From Symbiodinium natans (taxonomy: Eukaryota > Sar > Dinophyceae > Suessiales > Symbiodiniaceae): a stretch of 64,000 bases of DNA. A program made the translations under genes and the position numbers. The DNA lies in the NCBI GenBank assembly GCA_905221605.1, contig CAJNDS010000547.1:1-64000 (forward strand), in the 5' to 3' direction. The notes under the pieces were generated by a model. The model was not told the origin of the DNA, ran no database searches, and saw only the letters and a list, made by a program, of their open reading frames with translations. Positions 55,472 through 64,000 of this stretch are shown in pieces. Positions within the stretch are counted from its first letter, which is position 1, and each line of letters opens with the position of its first letter.

Positions 55472-55528
55472 AAAAAAAAGGGTCAATGTGCCCGGTAATA
55501 TTATTGGCTCAAGACTGGGCCATGCGCC

Positions 55529-55540
55529 TGGTAGCAAAAA
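55529..55540 (+). promoter_or_regulatory. Possible tRNA primer-binding site
   Basis: TGGTAGCAAAA resembles the start of methionine-tRNA-type primer sites (TGG plus a few matching bases). It would set a very short LTR of about 100 bp. Weak. Confidence 0.2.
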
Positions 55541-55666
55541 GAAACCTCGTGTTTTTGGTGTTTGCTGGTTGGTTCAGGGTGAAACCTCTCGCGACTGTTA
55601 GGGTTGATTCCTTTCCCCTTTCGGTTGCCCCCGTAGGTTATGAGCCCAAATTAGGTTCCCTGCGGT

Positions 55667-58600
55667 TTGGGGTTTTCTCAAGGTTTTTGGGATCAAGAAG
55701 CAATGCCTTCCCCCAAGCGATGGCTCCAACCTTCCTCGGATGGTGGAAAAGATGGTGGAGCTGGAAGTGGTGCAACTGAGTCTCTGGGTGAAAGGGCGGC
55801 GCTGGAAGAGGTAATGCCTGGTGCTGACGAACATCTGGAAGGGACCGCGGTTGCAGAAGGCCCCAATGAGGGTATGAATCCCAATGTGGATATGGTTAGC
55901 AATGCTGAAGCTGAAGGACGAGCTGTTGTTGTATCGCCAAAACCTGGGGAAAAGAGGAACTGGGACGCGACTGGCGGTATAGACCGTGAACTGGAGGTGA
56001 CCGTTTTACGCGTGTTGCACAAGCATGGGTATCAGCCGTCGACTTCAACTTCGGGCCGAATGGTAGATCAAGGGTCTCAGACCAGTCTGAGTGGAGAGAT
56101 GCTGCAGGCTTCCAGGAGACCTCTGAACAAGATTAAAGAGGATCCCTCGGCGAGTTCCATGGGCGGTGGAAGCGGTTGTGAACAGGAGATGAAGGGTGCG
56201 GACAGTTTTGAAGCTGCACCTACTGCTGAATACGCCATGGGGGAGGAGGAGATCCTAGAGATGGAGGTTGGAAGGTTGCGCCAGTTGTCGGACGAAGCGG
56301 ATGAGATGCGCCAAGTCTCTGGAGCGGACGGTTTTCAGAAAGACGAGCATCTGGTTCGAGCGTGTGATGGGACAACTTGGGAGTGGCATATCCACGAAGA
56401 TGGGAGACAGTATTACTACTGCCTGGATACGAAGGAAAGCAAGTGGACGTTGCCGCATGTAGGTGAAAAGGTGAAAAGCGACCACGTGGTTGGGTCTCCT
56501 TCGGGCAATGGGCTGGAAGTGGAGACTGAACTGGGTCCTTCATCGACTACACCGACACCTGAGTCTACGAAAGCATTCCAGGGTAGTGTAAATAGTTTAG
56601 GTGAAAAAGATTTTTCCTCTACTATTGGGGATAGCGGTCTTAGGGATGTTGGTGACGCCCAGGCCTCGGGTTCTCCTAACGAGGAAGGAAGTTCTGGATT
56701 CCAAACAGTCATGGCTGGAGAACATCTGGATCGGGAAGAAATGAAAGTACTTTCTGAGGGTGTCGCAGCGGTGAAATCTGTGGATCCGGAGGAAAAAGTT
56801 CCCAATGCGGAGGTGGATGCTGTGTCGGCTACAGAAGAGCGAGTGGTGGATGAGGTATCTGGCATTCAGGAGGGTGGTCCTGAAGATCTGGAGGACGAAG
56901 GGAAAAAATCCTGCGTTACGACTGAGGAGGTCTCTTCGTTTGGTGCCATGAATTCTGCCATTCAAAGGGAAAATGAAGCTTCTGGAATAGCTGGAGACAC
57001 GGTTGATCTGAAGGATGAGGCCTGGAGCGCCAATGAAGCGCGGGTCAATGTGCCAGATAGTACCTGGAGTGCAAAGGAGGCACAGGTTGAGGCACATATG
57101 GTTTTATGTTCCGCGGACGACTGCAACAATGGGGCGCAGGTCTCCGTAGTAGCCAACGATGGAGGCTCACAGGTGGACGCACTAGTGCAGCTTGAAGTTG
57201 GTGGCGAGGAACAGAATGACAAAGGCTACACCGGAGCCAATGCGGCAGCTGTGGTCAATGATGGTGATGATTCTCTTTTGGCAACCATGGAACCAAAGGA
57301 GCCTGCGGCGGAAGAAAATGTGCCTGCCGTGGATGACCAATCAAACAACCCTGCGGTGGAAGAAGATTTGCCTGCTGCAGATGATTCAACAAAGGACTCA
57401 AATGGTGAGTCCTCCTTCAAGAAGGAAGAAAAAGTGCCAGTCGAAAGCCTGACGGAAGTCGACACCGTTCAGATTTCAACCGACGAGGCAGAATCATTGG
57501 TTCAGAAAGGAGACGGTCCTGAATTCCGGGAGCACAAGGTGGACGAGCTTGTGGGACTCGTGGAGCAGGACAAGCAGCTTGCCTCCAAGGTGGAAACAAG
57601 GGATGTTCCGGGAGCCGAAGAAACAATTCCGGTTTCTGAAGAACCAACGAAGAAAGTGCCCAAAGAGGGAGCCTTGGATACACCTGGGGAGCATTGCTAT
57701 CAAGCGGGAGATCGGATCGTTGGTCTAGTGCGCTGCATCAATGGGCATGGAGCTTTTTTGGACCATGGCGATATGAATGTATTGATTCCTGCAGAAGGGA
57801 AGGATACACCTCTTTTCAAAATTGGTGACACTGTCAATGGAACAGTGAAAAGGGTGGAAGATGATGGTACCGTGATCTTGGACACCTTCCTGGTTTTGGA
57901 AGAGGACGAGGAGGACTCTTCTTCGACGCTGCGCAAATGGAAAGACAGCGGCTGGGGTACGTGGTGGACAGATTCATGGTATGCTGGTCAATGGTACCAA
58001 GATTCCAACGGTCAATGGGACTGGAAATGGGAAGAAGGGCAATCCGATGAGTGGTTTGCTGATCAGGAGTTATCCTCAGAAGAACAAAAGGAAAGGCAAC
58101 TCTATGGAGAAAAGATCTATAGAGCTCTTCTGGAGGATGAAAAAGCAGATAAGGCCTATTTGGGCAAAATCACTGGGATGTTGCTGAGTCGTCCAATAGA
58201 CGAGGTTATGGAGTGTGTCGCAGATCATGCATTCCTGAATAATGAAGCTCGGCGTGCATACGGCATCTTGCAAAGTGATGGTTGGAAGCCCGATGGTACA
58301 GAATGTGCAGGCTTGGAAAAAACAACCACTTTTTCCAGGAAGCAGTACCACAACGCGCTCTACGAACTGGCACGTAAGAAAAGGAGATATAGTGGACCAG
58401 TTGTGGGTGAAGCGGTGGCAATGTTGCTAAGCCAAGGCAAAGATGAACTTTGGAATGCGCTTTGGCTGGATACCAAGCGGTTTTTGCAGGAGCTTGATGG
58501 TGCAGTTGAATCTATGAGTAAGAGGGAAAACAAGCCAATGGAAGCCTACATGGACCCGGATCAGTATAGGAAGGCTCACATGACGCCAAGAACTGTGTCA

Positions 58601-59209
58601 CCAGGGTACAGCAAGCTGTGCAAATTCTTCAATCAGGGAAGGTGTCGCAATGGAGATGAGTGTTCCTATGAACATCGTCGTTATGGTGAAGGTTGGCCAG
58701 GAGGAGGACCAACTGAGCCAAAGAACAGCCAAAAAGCTGGAGACGAGGATGGGGACATTGGTGGCCCGCCAACTGACGAAGGTGCAGTGGATGAGGCGCA
58801 GCAGGAGCGGGAGGATTCGGCCTTCCGTGCCCAGTACAATTATGGCAAAGGGACATCAAAAGGTGAGCCTACGTTGGGTGAACCAAAAAAGCAGCTGTGT
58901 CTGTATTACAATCAAGGTGGTTGCAGGTTTGGGAGTTCGTGCAGGTATCTTCACGATGATGAAGCAGTATTGGAAGGGACTTGGGAGCCCGGCAAGGCTT
59001 GGGACAATGCTTCCAGGAAGGCGCTACGGGACGCAGGGTTCCACCATTGCTGTTTCGATTATTACCTCACAGATTTTTCTACGCCATCCTCGTGGAGTCC
59101 ATTGCTCCCACCTTCACCATCCTGTTGCCCAGTCTCTTCGCCAGAAATTTGTCCTGCTCCCTCTAGCACCGTCTCCTGTCCAGCCACATCTTGCCCAGGT
59201 AGAACTTGA
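55667..59209 (+). CDS. WW / S1-like / MLLE / CCCH multidomain RNA-binding protein
   Basis: 1180-residue ORF. Long acidic Ser/Glu/Val-rich stretches separate small domains. WW domain at about residues 236-264 (TWEWHIHEDGRQYYYCLDTK then SKWTLP, with both signature Trp and the final Pro). S1/cold-shock-like barrel at about 675-740 (GDRIVGLVRCINGHGAFLDH). Trp-rich patch at about 758-800. MLLE/PABC-like domain at about 805-868 with the diagnostic KITGMLL; a second weaker one at about 888-950 (VVGEAVAMLL). Two CCCH zinc fingers of type C-x7-C-x5-C-x3-H at about 984-1003 (CKFFNQGRCRNGDECSYEH) and 1076-1096. MLLE domains bind PAM2 peptides, so a link to poly(A)-binding-protein partners or mRNA particles is inferred. 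Met at 55667 is the first in the open frame; 55703 is an alternative. The last about 50 residues are antisense to the next ORF and low-complexity, so the true C-terminus may differ by splicing. It could serve as a Gag-like protein of the element. Confidence 0.7.
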   Translation: MGFSQGFWDQEAMPSPKRWLQPSSDGGKDGGAGSGATESLGERAALEEVMPGADEHLEGTAVAEGPNEGMNPNVDMVSNAEAEGRAVVVSPKPGEKRNWDATGGIDRELEVTVLRVLHKHGYQPSTSTSGRMVDQGSQTSLSGEMLQASRRPLNKIKEDPSASSMGGGSGCEQEMKGADSFEAAPTAEYAMGEEEILEMEVGRLRQLSDEADEMRQVSGADGFQKDEHLVRACDGTTWEWHIHEDGRQYYYCLDTKESKWTLPHVGEKVKSDHVVGSPSGNGLEVETELGPSSTTPTPESTKAFQGSVNSLGEKDFSSTIGDSGLRDVGDAQASGSPNEEGSSGFQTVMAGEHLDREEMKVLSEGVAAVKSVDPEEKVPNAEVDAVSATEERVVDEVSGIQEGGPEDLEDEGKKSCVTTEEVSSFGAMNSAIQRENEASGIAGDTVDLKDEAWSANEARVNVPDSTWSAKEAQVEAHMVLCSADDCNNGAQVSVVANDGGSQVDALVQLEVGGEEQNDKGYTGANAAAVVNDGDDSLLATMEPKEPAAEENVPAVDDQSNNPAVEEDLPAADDSTKDSNGESSFKKEEKVPVESLTEVDTVQISTDEAESLVQKGDGPEFREHKVDELVGLVEQDKQLASKVETRDVPGAEETIPVSEEPTKKVPKEGALDTPGEHCYQAGDRIVGLVRCINGHGAFLDHGDMNVLIPAEGKDTPLFKIGDTVNGTVKRVEDDGTVILDTFLVLEEDEEDSSSTLRKWKDSGWGTWWTDSWYAGQWYQDSNGQWDWKWEEGQSDEWFADQELSSEEQKERQLYGEKIYRALLEDEKADKAYLGKITGMLLSRPIDEVMECVADHAFLNNEARRAYGILQSDGWKPDGTECAGLEKTTTFSRKQYHNALYELARKKRRYSGPVVGEAVAMLLSQGKDELWNALWLDTKRFLQELDGAVESMSKRENKPMEAYMDPDQYRKAHMTPRTVSPGYSKLCKFFNQGRCRNGDECSYEHRRYGEGWPGGGPTEPKNSQKAGDEDGDIGGPPTDEGAVDEAQQEREDSAFRAQYNYGKGTSKGEPTLGEPKKQLCLYYNQGGCRFGSSCRYLHDDEAVLEGTWEPGKAWDNASRKALRDAGFHHCCFDYYLTDFSTPSSWSPLLPPSPSCCPVSSPEICPAPSSTVSCPATSCPGRT

Positions 59210-60558
59210 GCGCTTTCAGATACATTCACCTGTCCAGCAACGCCTTGCCCAGGTAAAACCTCATCTGTGGAGCCCACCACCAGCGAACCATCACCAACAG
59301 AACCATCCACGGTCCCATTTGAGACTGCAACATTTTGGTTTGAAGATGTTGACACCGAAAAATCTTGGCGGGTCTCCCCCCGCGACGCTTTGTCGCGTTC
59401 TTCGCCAAGATCAATTGATTTTTGATGCTCTCCATTGGAGCTTGGAGAACCAGTAGGTGGAACATTGCCACATGTCTCAGTTCTCTGTAATTCCCTTTCA
59501 CGTAGAAAGGTTTCCCACAGGTGTCGTGCGGTACTAGTCTCTTCCTCGCTTGAATCACCTGAGGACTCGGCAGAAGAGACCAAAGCCCCTGCCTGATCAT
59601 CATCATCCACCACATCTGCCCATGCTCTGCTAAACCGATACGACAAACCACCACGAGGAGGCTGCAACGGCTTCGGCTTTTCCACCACCTCTGCAGGCCG
59701 CACACGCCGATTTGAAAAAGACCGCGGTACCTGTCGGACTTGTCGTCGATCCAGCAATGGTCGCCCTCTCTTTACAGGGTTTGACCTTGACCTGTAAACC
59801 TTTTTTGGTGGATTCACCGGCGGCATTCCAACCCCCACCAATTGCAGCTTCTGTACGCACAGCGGAGACCTCTGCGCAAGCGTCCAAGTGTCACGGTACT
59901 CGCCCTTGTCAAAAAGCGCTCGATAGGACCCTCGCGGCATCGCTTTTGTACCGGAACCTTCAGCTTCACGCACTTGAGAGAGGGTTCTCACCGCCTCTCT
60001 TCCAGCTTCATTGCTTCCAGAAGATTGTTGCAAACGTACAGATGCATCGGAAGGAACAGCCTTTTCCGGTGCCCCTGGGCGGTATCGGACACCACCCACC
60101 AGTTTCAGAATTTTGCAGGCTGTAACCTTGTTGATCCCTTCGTCGACCAAATCTTCCACAAAGATGTACTCCTGCAGGTCCGACACGCTGGTCACACCAA
60201 GTGTAATCATTACCTCACTTACATGAGGGGTATACACCCAAAGGTGTTTGTTGCGAGCCATCCAATTTTCTATTGGCTCGTCTGGATTTTGAAGCAGCGC
60301 ATCAGTGGACTCTGCCACCGAATTCTTTTGTACATCATCTTCTGCTCCATCCAGAGTATCCACTTCACCTTCTTTTTGTGACACATTGGTCATTTGCAAC
60401 GCTTGTGGCGCTGAGGAAGATGAAGATTCAGCTCCCCCACTTGCAGGTGGTTGAAAAGTACCCCTGACCGAAATCTCCAATCCTCTCTCGTGTTGAAACC
60501 GGACCTCATTGGCCACATTTGCCAAATATTTCAGCTGGGTCAGTCGCTCATTTGTCAT
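59062..60558 (-). CDS. Antisense 498-residue ORF, unknown, with a SAM-like helical segment
   Basis: Uninterrupted minus-strand ORF from ATG at 60558 (MTNERLTQLKYLANVANEVR). Residues about 97-155 (ENWMARNKHLWVYTPHVSEV to EGINKVTACKILKLVGG) are compact and look helical. The 'DEGINKVTACKIL' end is reminiscent of SAM domains, at low confidence. The middle is basic (residues about 240-310, RSRSNPVKRGRPLLDRRQVR). The C-terminus is acidic, Gly/Ser-rich, with a repeated VLPGQ(D/G)VAGQ motif. It overlaps the start of the third ORF head-to-head and the end of the first ORF tail-to-tail. Basic-plus-acidic composition could suit a nucleic-acid binding protein. Confidence 0.6.
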   Translation of the reverse strand: MTNERLTQLKYLANVANEVRFQHERGLEISVRGTFQPPASGGAESSSSSAPQALQMTNVSQKEGEVDTLDGAEDDVQKNSVAESTDALLQNPDEPIENWMARNKHLWVYTPHVSEVMITLGVTSVSDLQEYIFVEDLVDEGINKVTACKILKLVGGVRYRPGAPEKAVPSDASVRLQQSSGSNEAGREAVRTLSQVREAEGSGTKAMPRGSYRALFDKGEYRDTWTLAQRSPLCVQKLQLVGVGMPPVNPPKKVYRSRSNPVKRGRPLLDRRQVRQVPRSFSNRRVRPAEVVEKPKPLQPPRGGLSYRFSRAWADVVDDDDQAGALVSSAESSGDSSEEETSTARHLWETFLRERELQRTETCGNVPPTGSPSSNGEHQKSIDLGEERDKASRGETRQDFSVSTSSNQNVAVSNGTVDGSVGDGSLVVGSTDEVLPGQGVAGQVNVSESAQVLPGQDVAGQETVLEGAGQISGEETGQQDGEGGSNGLHEDGVEKSVR

Positions 60559-63457
60559 CTCGTCGTGGGAAAATCTGCAAGTATTGAACCGCTTACGGCA
60601 CTGTCCTCCTGTCTGTATGGTGCAAAAAAGCCATGAGCAACTATGGACCAGAGGTCTGCTAAATCGGATCTATTGGAAAGTTGCCGAGGGTAGGATACCC
60701 GTTGGACAGAAGGATTGTCCGAAAGGATCCAATAAGATGGATCGAAATTTGGTTATAAGTGTATCTTCGGACGGCGCGAGTGAACAAGAGTTGAGTCTGG
60801 AGATGGTGGACAATGCTGGCTTTTCAATGGGAGATGGTGCAGTATTGCAGGTGTATGACCCACGAACGTTGATACAGTCACCAATGACCGAGTGGGTTGT
60901 GCGTCGTGGTTTGGCCGATCGTGCCATATGGCCCGCAATAGCGGCTTCAGCGCGGAAGATATGTGCTGAAATGATTCAAGTGGACGAATTGAATGCCCAG
61001 TTGGAGACTGGGAGACTCCTTATTCAAAGGAGAGATGAAGGACATTATGGTGAATTTCATCATTCGTTCCATGGTGCTCCGTGTTTGCCAGCGGTGGGAA
61101 ATTATCCTCTATCGGTGATGGGTGTATTGCTATCTCCTGGCCTGGAAAGGGAATTCAGAAATACTGAAAAGTTTGGAACTGCCATGGAGGCAATAGCCTA
61201 CGATTGGAGCCGTATTCCAGGCATGGAAGTTCACGTTGGACTTATGGCCAGGGTAGCAGGACTGGTTCATCCGTTCCTTACTCTAGGAGGTCAAGGGATG
61301 GTGGTGAACTCAGAATTTATCTGGCAGCGCGGAAGGGATCAATTGATGGAATTTCTTCAGGCGGCGACGTGTGCTGATGAGTTGGAAGAGCTCTGGAAGC
61401 GGATGGAAGATGATGAGGATGCAGAAGTGGATCCTTCAGGGATGGTGCTGGAGATCTCTGGACAGCAAGAGGCGGTTCTTGGACAAGGGATCAATGAAAT
61501 CCTTCTTCCTATAGAGGATGCTGGAAGTGAACTGACTGGTGATACTGGAGCTGATGGCAAAGCGCCAGAAATTGCCCCAGAAGAAGAAACGACCAGTGGT
61601 TCGTCAAGACTGTCTGGCACAAGAATGTTCTTGTGGTCGGTGTATTCTCGAGTTGCTTCCAACTGGGATTTTTCGATGCAAGACCGCACAACTGGGAGAA
61701 TCTTTGACAGTACGAAAGGGTATCCTGGTGAAGGACCGAATGGTGGTGATGACTTGTTTTCCTCTAAGAGGAACTTACCCTGGATCTCGGAAGATTATCT
61801 CGATGGAGTGATGTTAAAAAAGATGGAAACGTCTTCAGAGATGAGTGTGTTGGATGGGTTTGTTCCGGAAAGTGAGGGACAGTTGGAAAAGGTAGAGGTG
61901 GAGAATGTAGCTGCCTCTAGAAATCTTATGGCTCTTTGGAAAAAGGGGTATAGAGCCGGGTTTAGGAGGTTGTGTCGTTCGAATGTATCTGGACTCAAGG
62001 TTGGAGTAACAAACCATCCAATCAAAAAGGTTCGGAAGATCGGCACTAGAAAAGCCCTCTTGAAAATGCTCAATATTTGTGGTTCCTCTCAGAATGGCTC
62101 AGGAGCTGGTGGGAAACCAATCATGAAGGTGATAGGACCAAGGCCAGGTTTTCCAGCTGTTCTTGATGCATCAAACATTGATAGCACCTTGGGTGAAGGG
62201 AGCAGTTCTCAGGTACATGACAATGTTCGTGTAGAGCAGAATCGCCCTATGGACCGGTACGAAGCGGAGCGTCTGGAGAAGAGGAAAAGAGGCATCTGCT
62301 ATTGGTTCAGCAGGGGAAAAGATCGCTGCAAATTTGGTGAGAGTTGCAAATTCATCCATTCAAAGGATGATGTGGTGCTACAATCGTATTGGTGCAAATA
62401 TTATGTGGCTGGGAGACACTGCTACGCTGCAGAGGACTGCAAGTTTTCGCACGACGCAACTGGTGTAAGGTGTATTCAGTTTGCTCAGTCTGGGAAATGC
62501 CGTCATGGGGACAGGTGCGTCTTCGAACATGGTGATCCGCTGGATGGGCCGAGGCCAAGGTCGCCGGCTACACCACCAAGGGAGCGTCCCGCGAAGGGCG
62601 ATGGTGGAAGGAGGTTTTCTCCAGAAAGGGGAGACGATCTTGATGATGACATGGAATATGATGAGGAAACCCAAAAGAGCAACCTCATTATCGAAGCGGT
62701 GTCATACATGTCTGGTGGGAGGGACGACATCGACCGTTATGAAGGGGAGCCGATTTTTAAGCTCTTGAAGATAGCTGACGATGATCAGAAAAACTCAGAG
62801 TGGCTCTCGTGGACGGACAAGATGTTATCCGCGCTGGAGTTGTATGAAGTGGTTAGATCTGTGGATATTCCGCTGGAAGAGGTTGAGGAATGGGTGAATG
62901 GTTTAAGAATCTGGTACGAAAATGCTCAGCTGGATGGGGGAAGCGACACCAATGGTGGGACAAAAAGGCCTTTGGAAGAAAAGGTCGCTGATGAACCTAC
63001 AGTTGAGGAGGAAGTACCAGAGGTCACAGAAGTGATCGTCGAGGTGGATGAGGAGCCAGAGAAGAGCCGAAAGAAGAGGAGGCTTGCTGCAACACATGAT
63101 CCATACACCATGCTGGTTCCAAGGCCAAAAAAGAGGCCAATTGGCGCCACTCCGGTGGAAGCAAAAAAGGCAGCAGTTTCCGAGGTTGAAAAACCCTCGA
63201 TTCAAAAAGGGGAGAAAGCTTCTCATCGAGTGCGATCAAAACCTGGCAGTTCTGCAAGTCGGCTACAAAAGAAGGAGAAGGCACTCAGTCCCAAGAAAAG
63301 GGACGCAGCACCAAATGAAGGAGGAGAGCCTGTGAATAGGGGACAAGCTTCTGGTTCGGTTTCCTCAGAATCAGTTACTGTCACGCCACAGGAGACCGCA
63401 TCGTGCAAAGCGATAGAGGAAGCGCGACGAGAAGGATTGGTGTCCTCCATTCAGTGA
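60509..63457 (+). CDS. Triple CCCH zinc-finger protein, 982 residues
   Basis: Three consecutive CCCH fingers at about residues 594-674: CYWFSRGKDRCKFGESCKFIH (x8-x5-x3, split as C-YWFSRGKDR-C), CKYYVAGRHCYAAEDCKFSH (x8-x5-x3), CIQFAQSGKCRHGDRCVFEH (x7-x5-x3). Such triple arrays typify RNA-binding or processing factors. The N-terminal about 350 residues look folded but match nothing I know (VDELNAQLETGRLLIQRRDE, AYDWSRIPGMEVHVGLMARV). The region after the fingers is acidic, then Lys-rich (EKSRKKRRLAA, a likely nuclear signal). The first Met (60509) overlaps the antisense ORF; Met at 60737 (MDRNLVISVSSDG) is a likelier start. Stop at 63455-63457. Confidence 0.65.
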   Translation: MATFAKYFSWVSRSFVISSWENLQVLNRLRHCPPVCMVQKSHEQLWTRGLLNRIYWKVAEGRIPVGQKDCPKGSNKMDRNLVISVSSDGASEQELSLEMVDNAGFSMGDGAVLQVYDPRTLIQSPMTEWVVRRGLADRAIWPAIAASARKICAEMIQVDELNAQLETGRLLIQRRDEGHYGEFHHSFHGAPCLPAVGNYPLSVMGVLLSPGLEREFRNTEKFGTAMEAIAYDWSRIPGMEVHVGLMARVAGLVHPFLTLGGQGMVVNSEFIWQRGRDQLMEFLQAATCADELEELWKRMEDDEDAEVDPSGMVLEISGQQEAVLGQGINEILLPIEDAGSELTGDTGADGKAPEIAPEEETTSGSSRLSGTRMFLWSVYSRVASNWDFSMQDRTTGRIFDSTKGYPGEGPNGGDDLFSSKRNLPWISEDYLDGVMLKKMETSSEMSVLDGFVPESEGQLEKVEVENVAASRNLMALWKKGYRAGFRRLCRSNVSGLKVGVTNHPIKKVRKIGTRKALLKMLNICGSSQNGSGAGGKPIMKVIGPRPGFPAVLDASNIDSTLGEGSSSQVHDNVRVEQNRPMDRYEAERLEKRKRGICYWFSRGKDRCKFGESCKFIHSKDDVVLQSYWCKYYVAGRHCYAAEDCKFSHDATGVRCIQFAQSGKCRHGDRCVFEHGDPLDGPRPRSPATPPRERPAKGDGGRRFSPERGDDLDDDMEYDEETQKSNLIIEAVSYMSGGRDDIDRYEGEPIFKLLKIADDDQKNSEWLSWTDKMLSALELYEVVRSVDIPLEEVEEWVNGLRIWYENAQLDGGSDTNGGTKRPLEEKVADEPTVEEEVPEVTEVIVEVDEEPEKSRKKRRLAATHDPYTMLVPRPKKRPIGATPVEAKKAAVSEVEKPSIQKGEKASHRVRSKPGSSASRLQKKEKALSPKKRDAAPNEGGEPVNRGQASGSVSSESVTVTPQETASCKAIEEARREGLVSSIQ

Positions 63458-63943
63458 TGTTTGACTGATCCGGTGGTTCAAGTTCGAGATCTGGAGAGCA
63501 TTTTGGTGCAGCTGCATAAAATCTGCGAAGCTGGTTGGGAGACGAACAAGTGACTGGTTTTCAAAGATGGGACGCGCGGTAGTTCCTTTTCCTGGTGTTG
63601 GTGACAATTTGCAGAATGGTGGGTGGAAAGACCAATGAGTCAAGGAAAAAGGAGTAAGGTTTGCTATTAAGGGTAGGGAAATCCCTGATAGTAGAGAGTG
63701 TACAGCACTTAGGGTAGTGAAGACCGCGATTCGTGGTGACGAAGGCTGAAAAGGTCTTCAAAGATGAGTGAATTATAGAGGGGAAAAGATCCTCATGGTA
63801 TAATGAGTTCAGCCAATGCGTTGGTAAAAATCCGTCCTGGAAGACGTTAAACCACTATATGCATTTCAAGCAGCTGGCTGCTGCCGATAATGGCAGTTTT
63901 TGGCCTAGAATCTGCACCTCCATTTTGTGTCCTAGGAAATCCT
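63458..63943 (+). other. 3' non-coding part of the element
   Basis: No convincing ORF. It separates the last stop from the purine tract. TCCTAGGAAATCCTAGGA just before the tract is a short direct/inverted repeat. Confidence 0.5.
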
Positions 63944-63956
63944 AGGACAGGGGGAG
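63944..63956 (+). promoter_or_regulatory. Polypurine tract before the 3' terminal repeat
   Basis: AGGACAGGGGGAG immediately precedes TGCGGAGC. Position and composition are those of the plus-strand primer of LTR retrotransposons. Confidence 0.5.
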
Positions 63957-64000
63957 TGCGGAGCTGCAGTTTGTGTTCAGGAATTGTGTTGAGGTTTAAG
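63957..64000 (+). repeat. Right terminal direct repeat (3' LTR start, truncated)
   Basis: Matches 55428-55471 without mismatch up to the end of the window. Confidence 0.85.

Larger units (their letters stand above)
55428..64000 (+). mobile_element. LTR-like element with ambisense ORFs (right end cut by the window)
   Basis: A 44-bp identical sequence begins at 55428 and 63957 (TGCGGAGCTGCAGTTTGTGT and so on), giving a repeat-to-repeat unit of 8529 bp. The right copy follows a purine tract (AGGACAGGGGGAG) and begins with TG, as a 3' LTR does. A weak primer-binding-like TGGTAGCAAAA lies at 55529. Inside are three large ORFs: + (55667-59209), - (59062-60558), + (60509-63457). No reverse transcriptase, integrase or transposase motif was seen, so it may be non-autonomous. 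Alternatives: one unit of a tandem gene array, or host genes that happen to be flanked by a repeat. Confidence 0.5.

Noticed and set aside
55428-64000. Reverse transcriptase or integrase domain
   Set aside because: Looked for YxDD-type and HHCC/DDE-type motifs in all three ORFs; the only acidic runs (for example DVVDDDDQAG) lack any RT context.
1-64000. tRNA, rRNA or snRNA genes
   Set aside because: No cloverleaf A/B box pairs or rRNA-like conserved blocks recognised by eye; a covariance-model scan would be decisive.

Overview
The window looks like nuclear DNA of a dinoflagellate. Four things point there. (1) Arabidopsis-type telomere heptamers (TTTAGGG) and near variants occur in both orientations from about 0.2 kb to 55.4 kb. 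(2) Short GC-rich, exon-like islands have acceptors of the form AG|G and donors that are GT, GC or GA, the intron style known from dinoflagellates. (3) Pyrimidine-rich AG sites lie just upstream of start codons, as expected for spliced-leader trans-splicing. (4) The proteins are dinoflagellate-like. There is no bacterial-style operon, tRNA or rRNA that I can see. A 100-base N gap sits at 13978-14077.

Region 1 (about 0.3-43.3 kb, minus strand). Nearly every non-repetitive island between the telomere-like arrays reads open on the minus strand and is bounded by plausible splice sites. I read this as one very long, or several consecutive, minus-strand secreted-protein genes. A signal peptide exon begins at 43328. 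Next come alanine-rich helical modules (about 33-42 kb), beta-type 'V.LSVDTSG' modules (about 20-32 kb), and tandem PAN/Apple-like cysteine modules (about 0.3-20 kb). In three modules the same exon chain recurs (WRM exon, PYG..W exon, Cys microexon, CYGM exon, AHC exon). Most of the joins inside these chains are in compatible phase. The introns are filled with telomere-like satellite, MITEs, G-runs and other simple repeats.

Within the same stretch lie a compact ubiquitin-like gene (25251-26135, minus, three exons) with a damaged, intronless tandem copy upstream of it, and a 1-kb ADP-ribosyltransferase-like ORF (36433-37482, minus). A large foldback structure surrounds the N gap (about 13.26-14.52 kb). 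A 21-bp array switches orientation at 12.27-12.77 kb, and an 870-bp G-tract block lies at 31.88-32.76 kb.

Region 2 (43.9-50.7 kb) is a mosaic of recent segmental duplications carrying minus-strand exon-like pieces of unknown genes. Region 3 (50.7-55.4 kb) is mostly telomere-like arrays, the longest being about 236 bp at 51947-52182, with a few short inverted-repeat elements.

Region 4 (55428-64000) is different in composition: almost free of telomere repeats and densely coding. It is bounded by a 44-bp direct repeat. The left copy abuts a TTTAGGG array and the right copy follows a polypurine tract, so it resembles an LTR retroelement cut by the window end. It carries three large ORFs in +, -, + order. 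The first has WW, S1-like, two MLLE/PABC-like and two CCCH zinc-finger domains. The second (antisense) is unrecognised. The third has three CCCH fingers. I see no reverse transcriptase, integrase or transposase. This ambisense, RNA-binding-protein-rich, LTR-bounded unit and the exon-modular gene with telomere-filled introns are the two most unusual things here.
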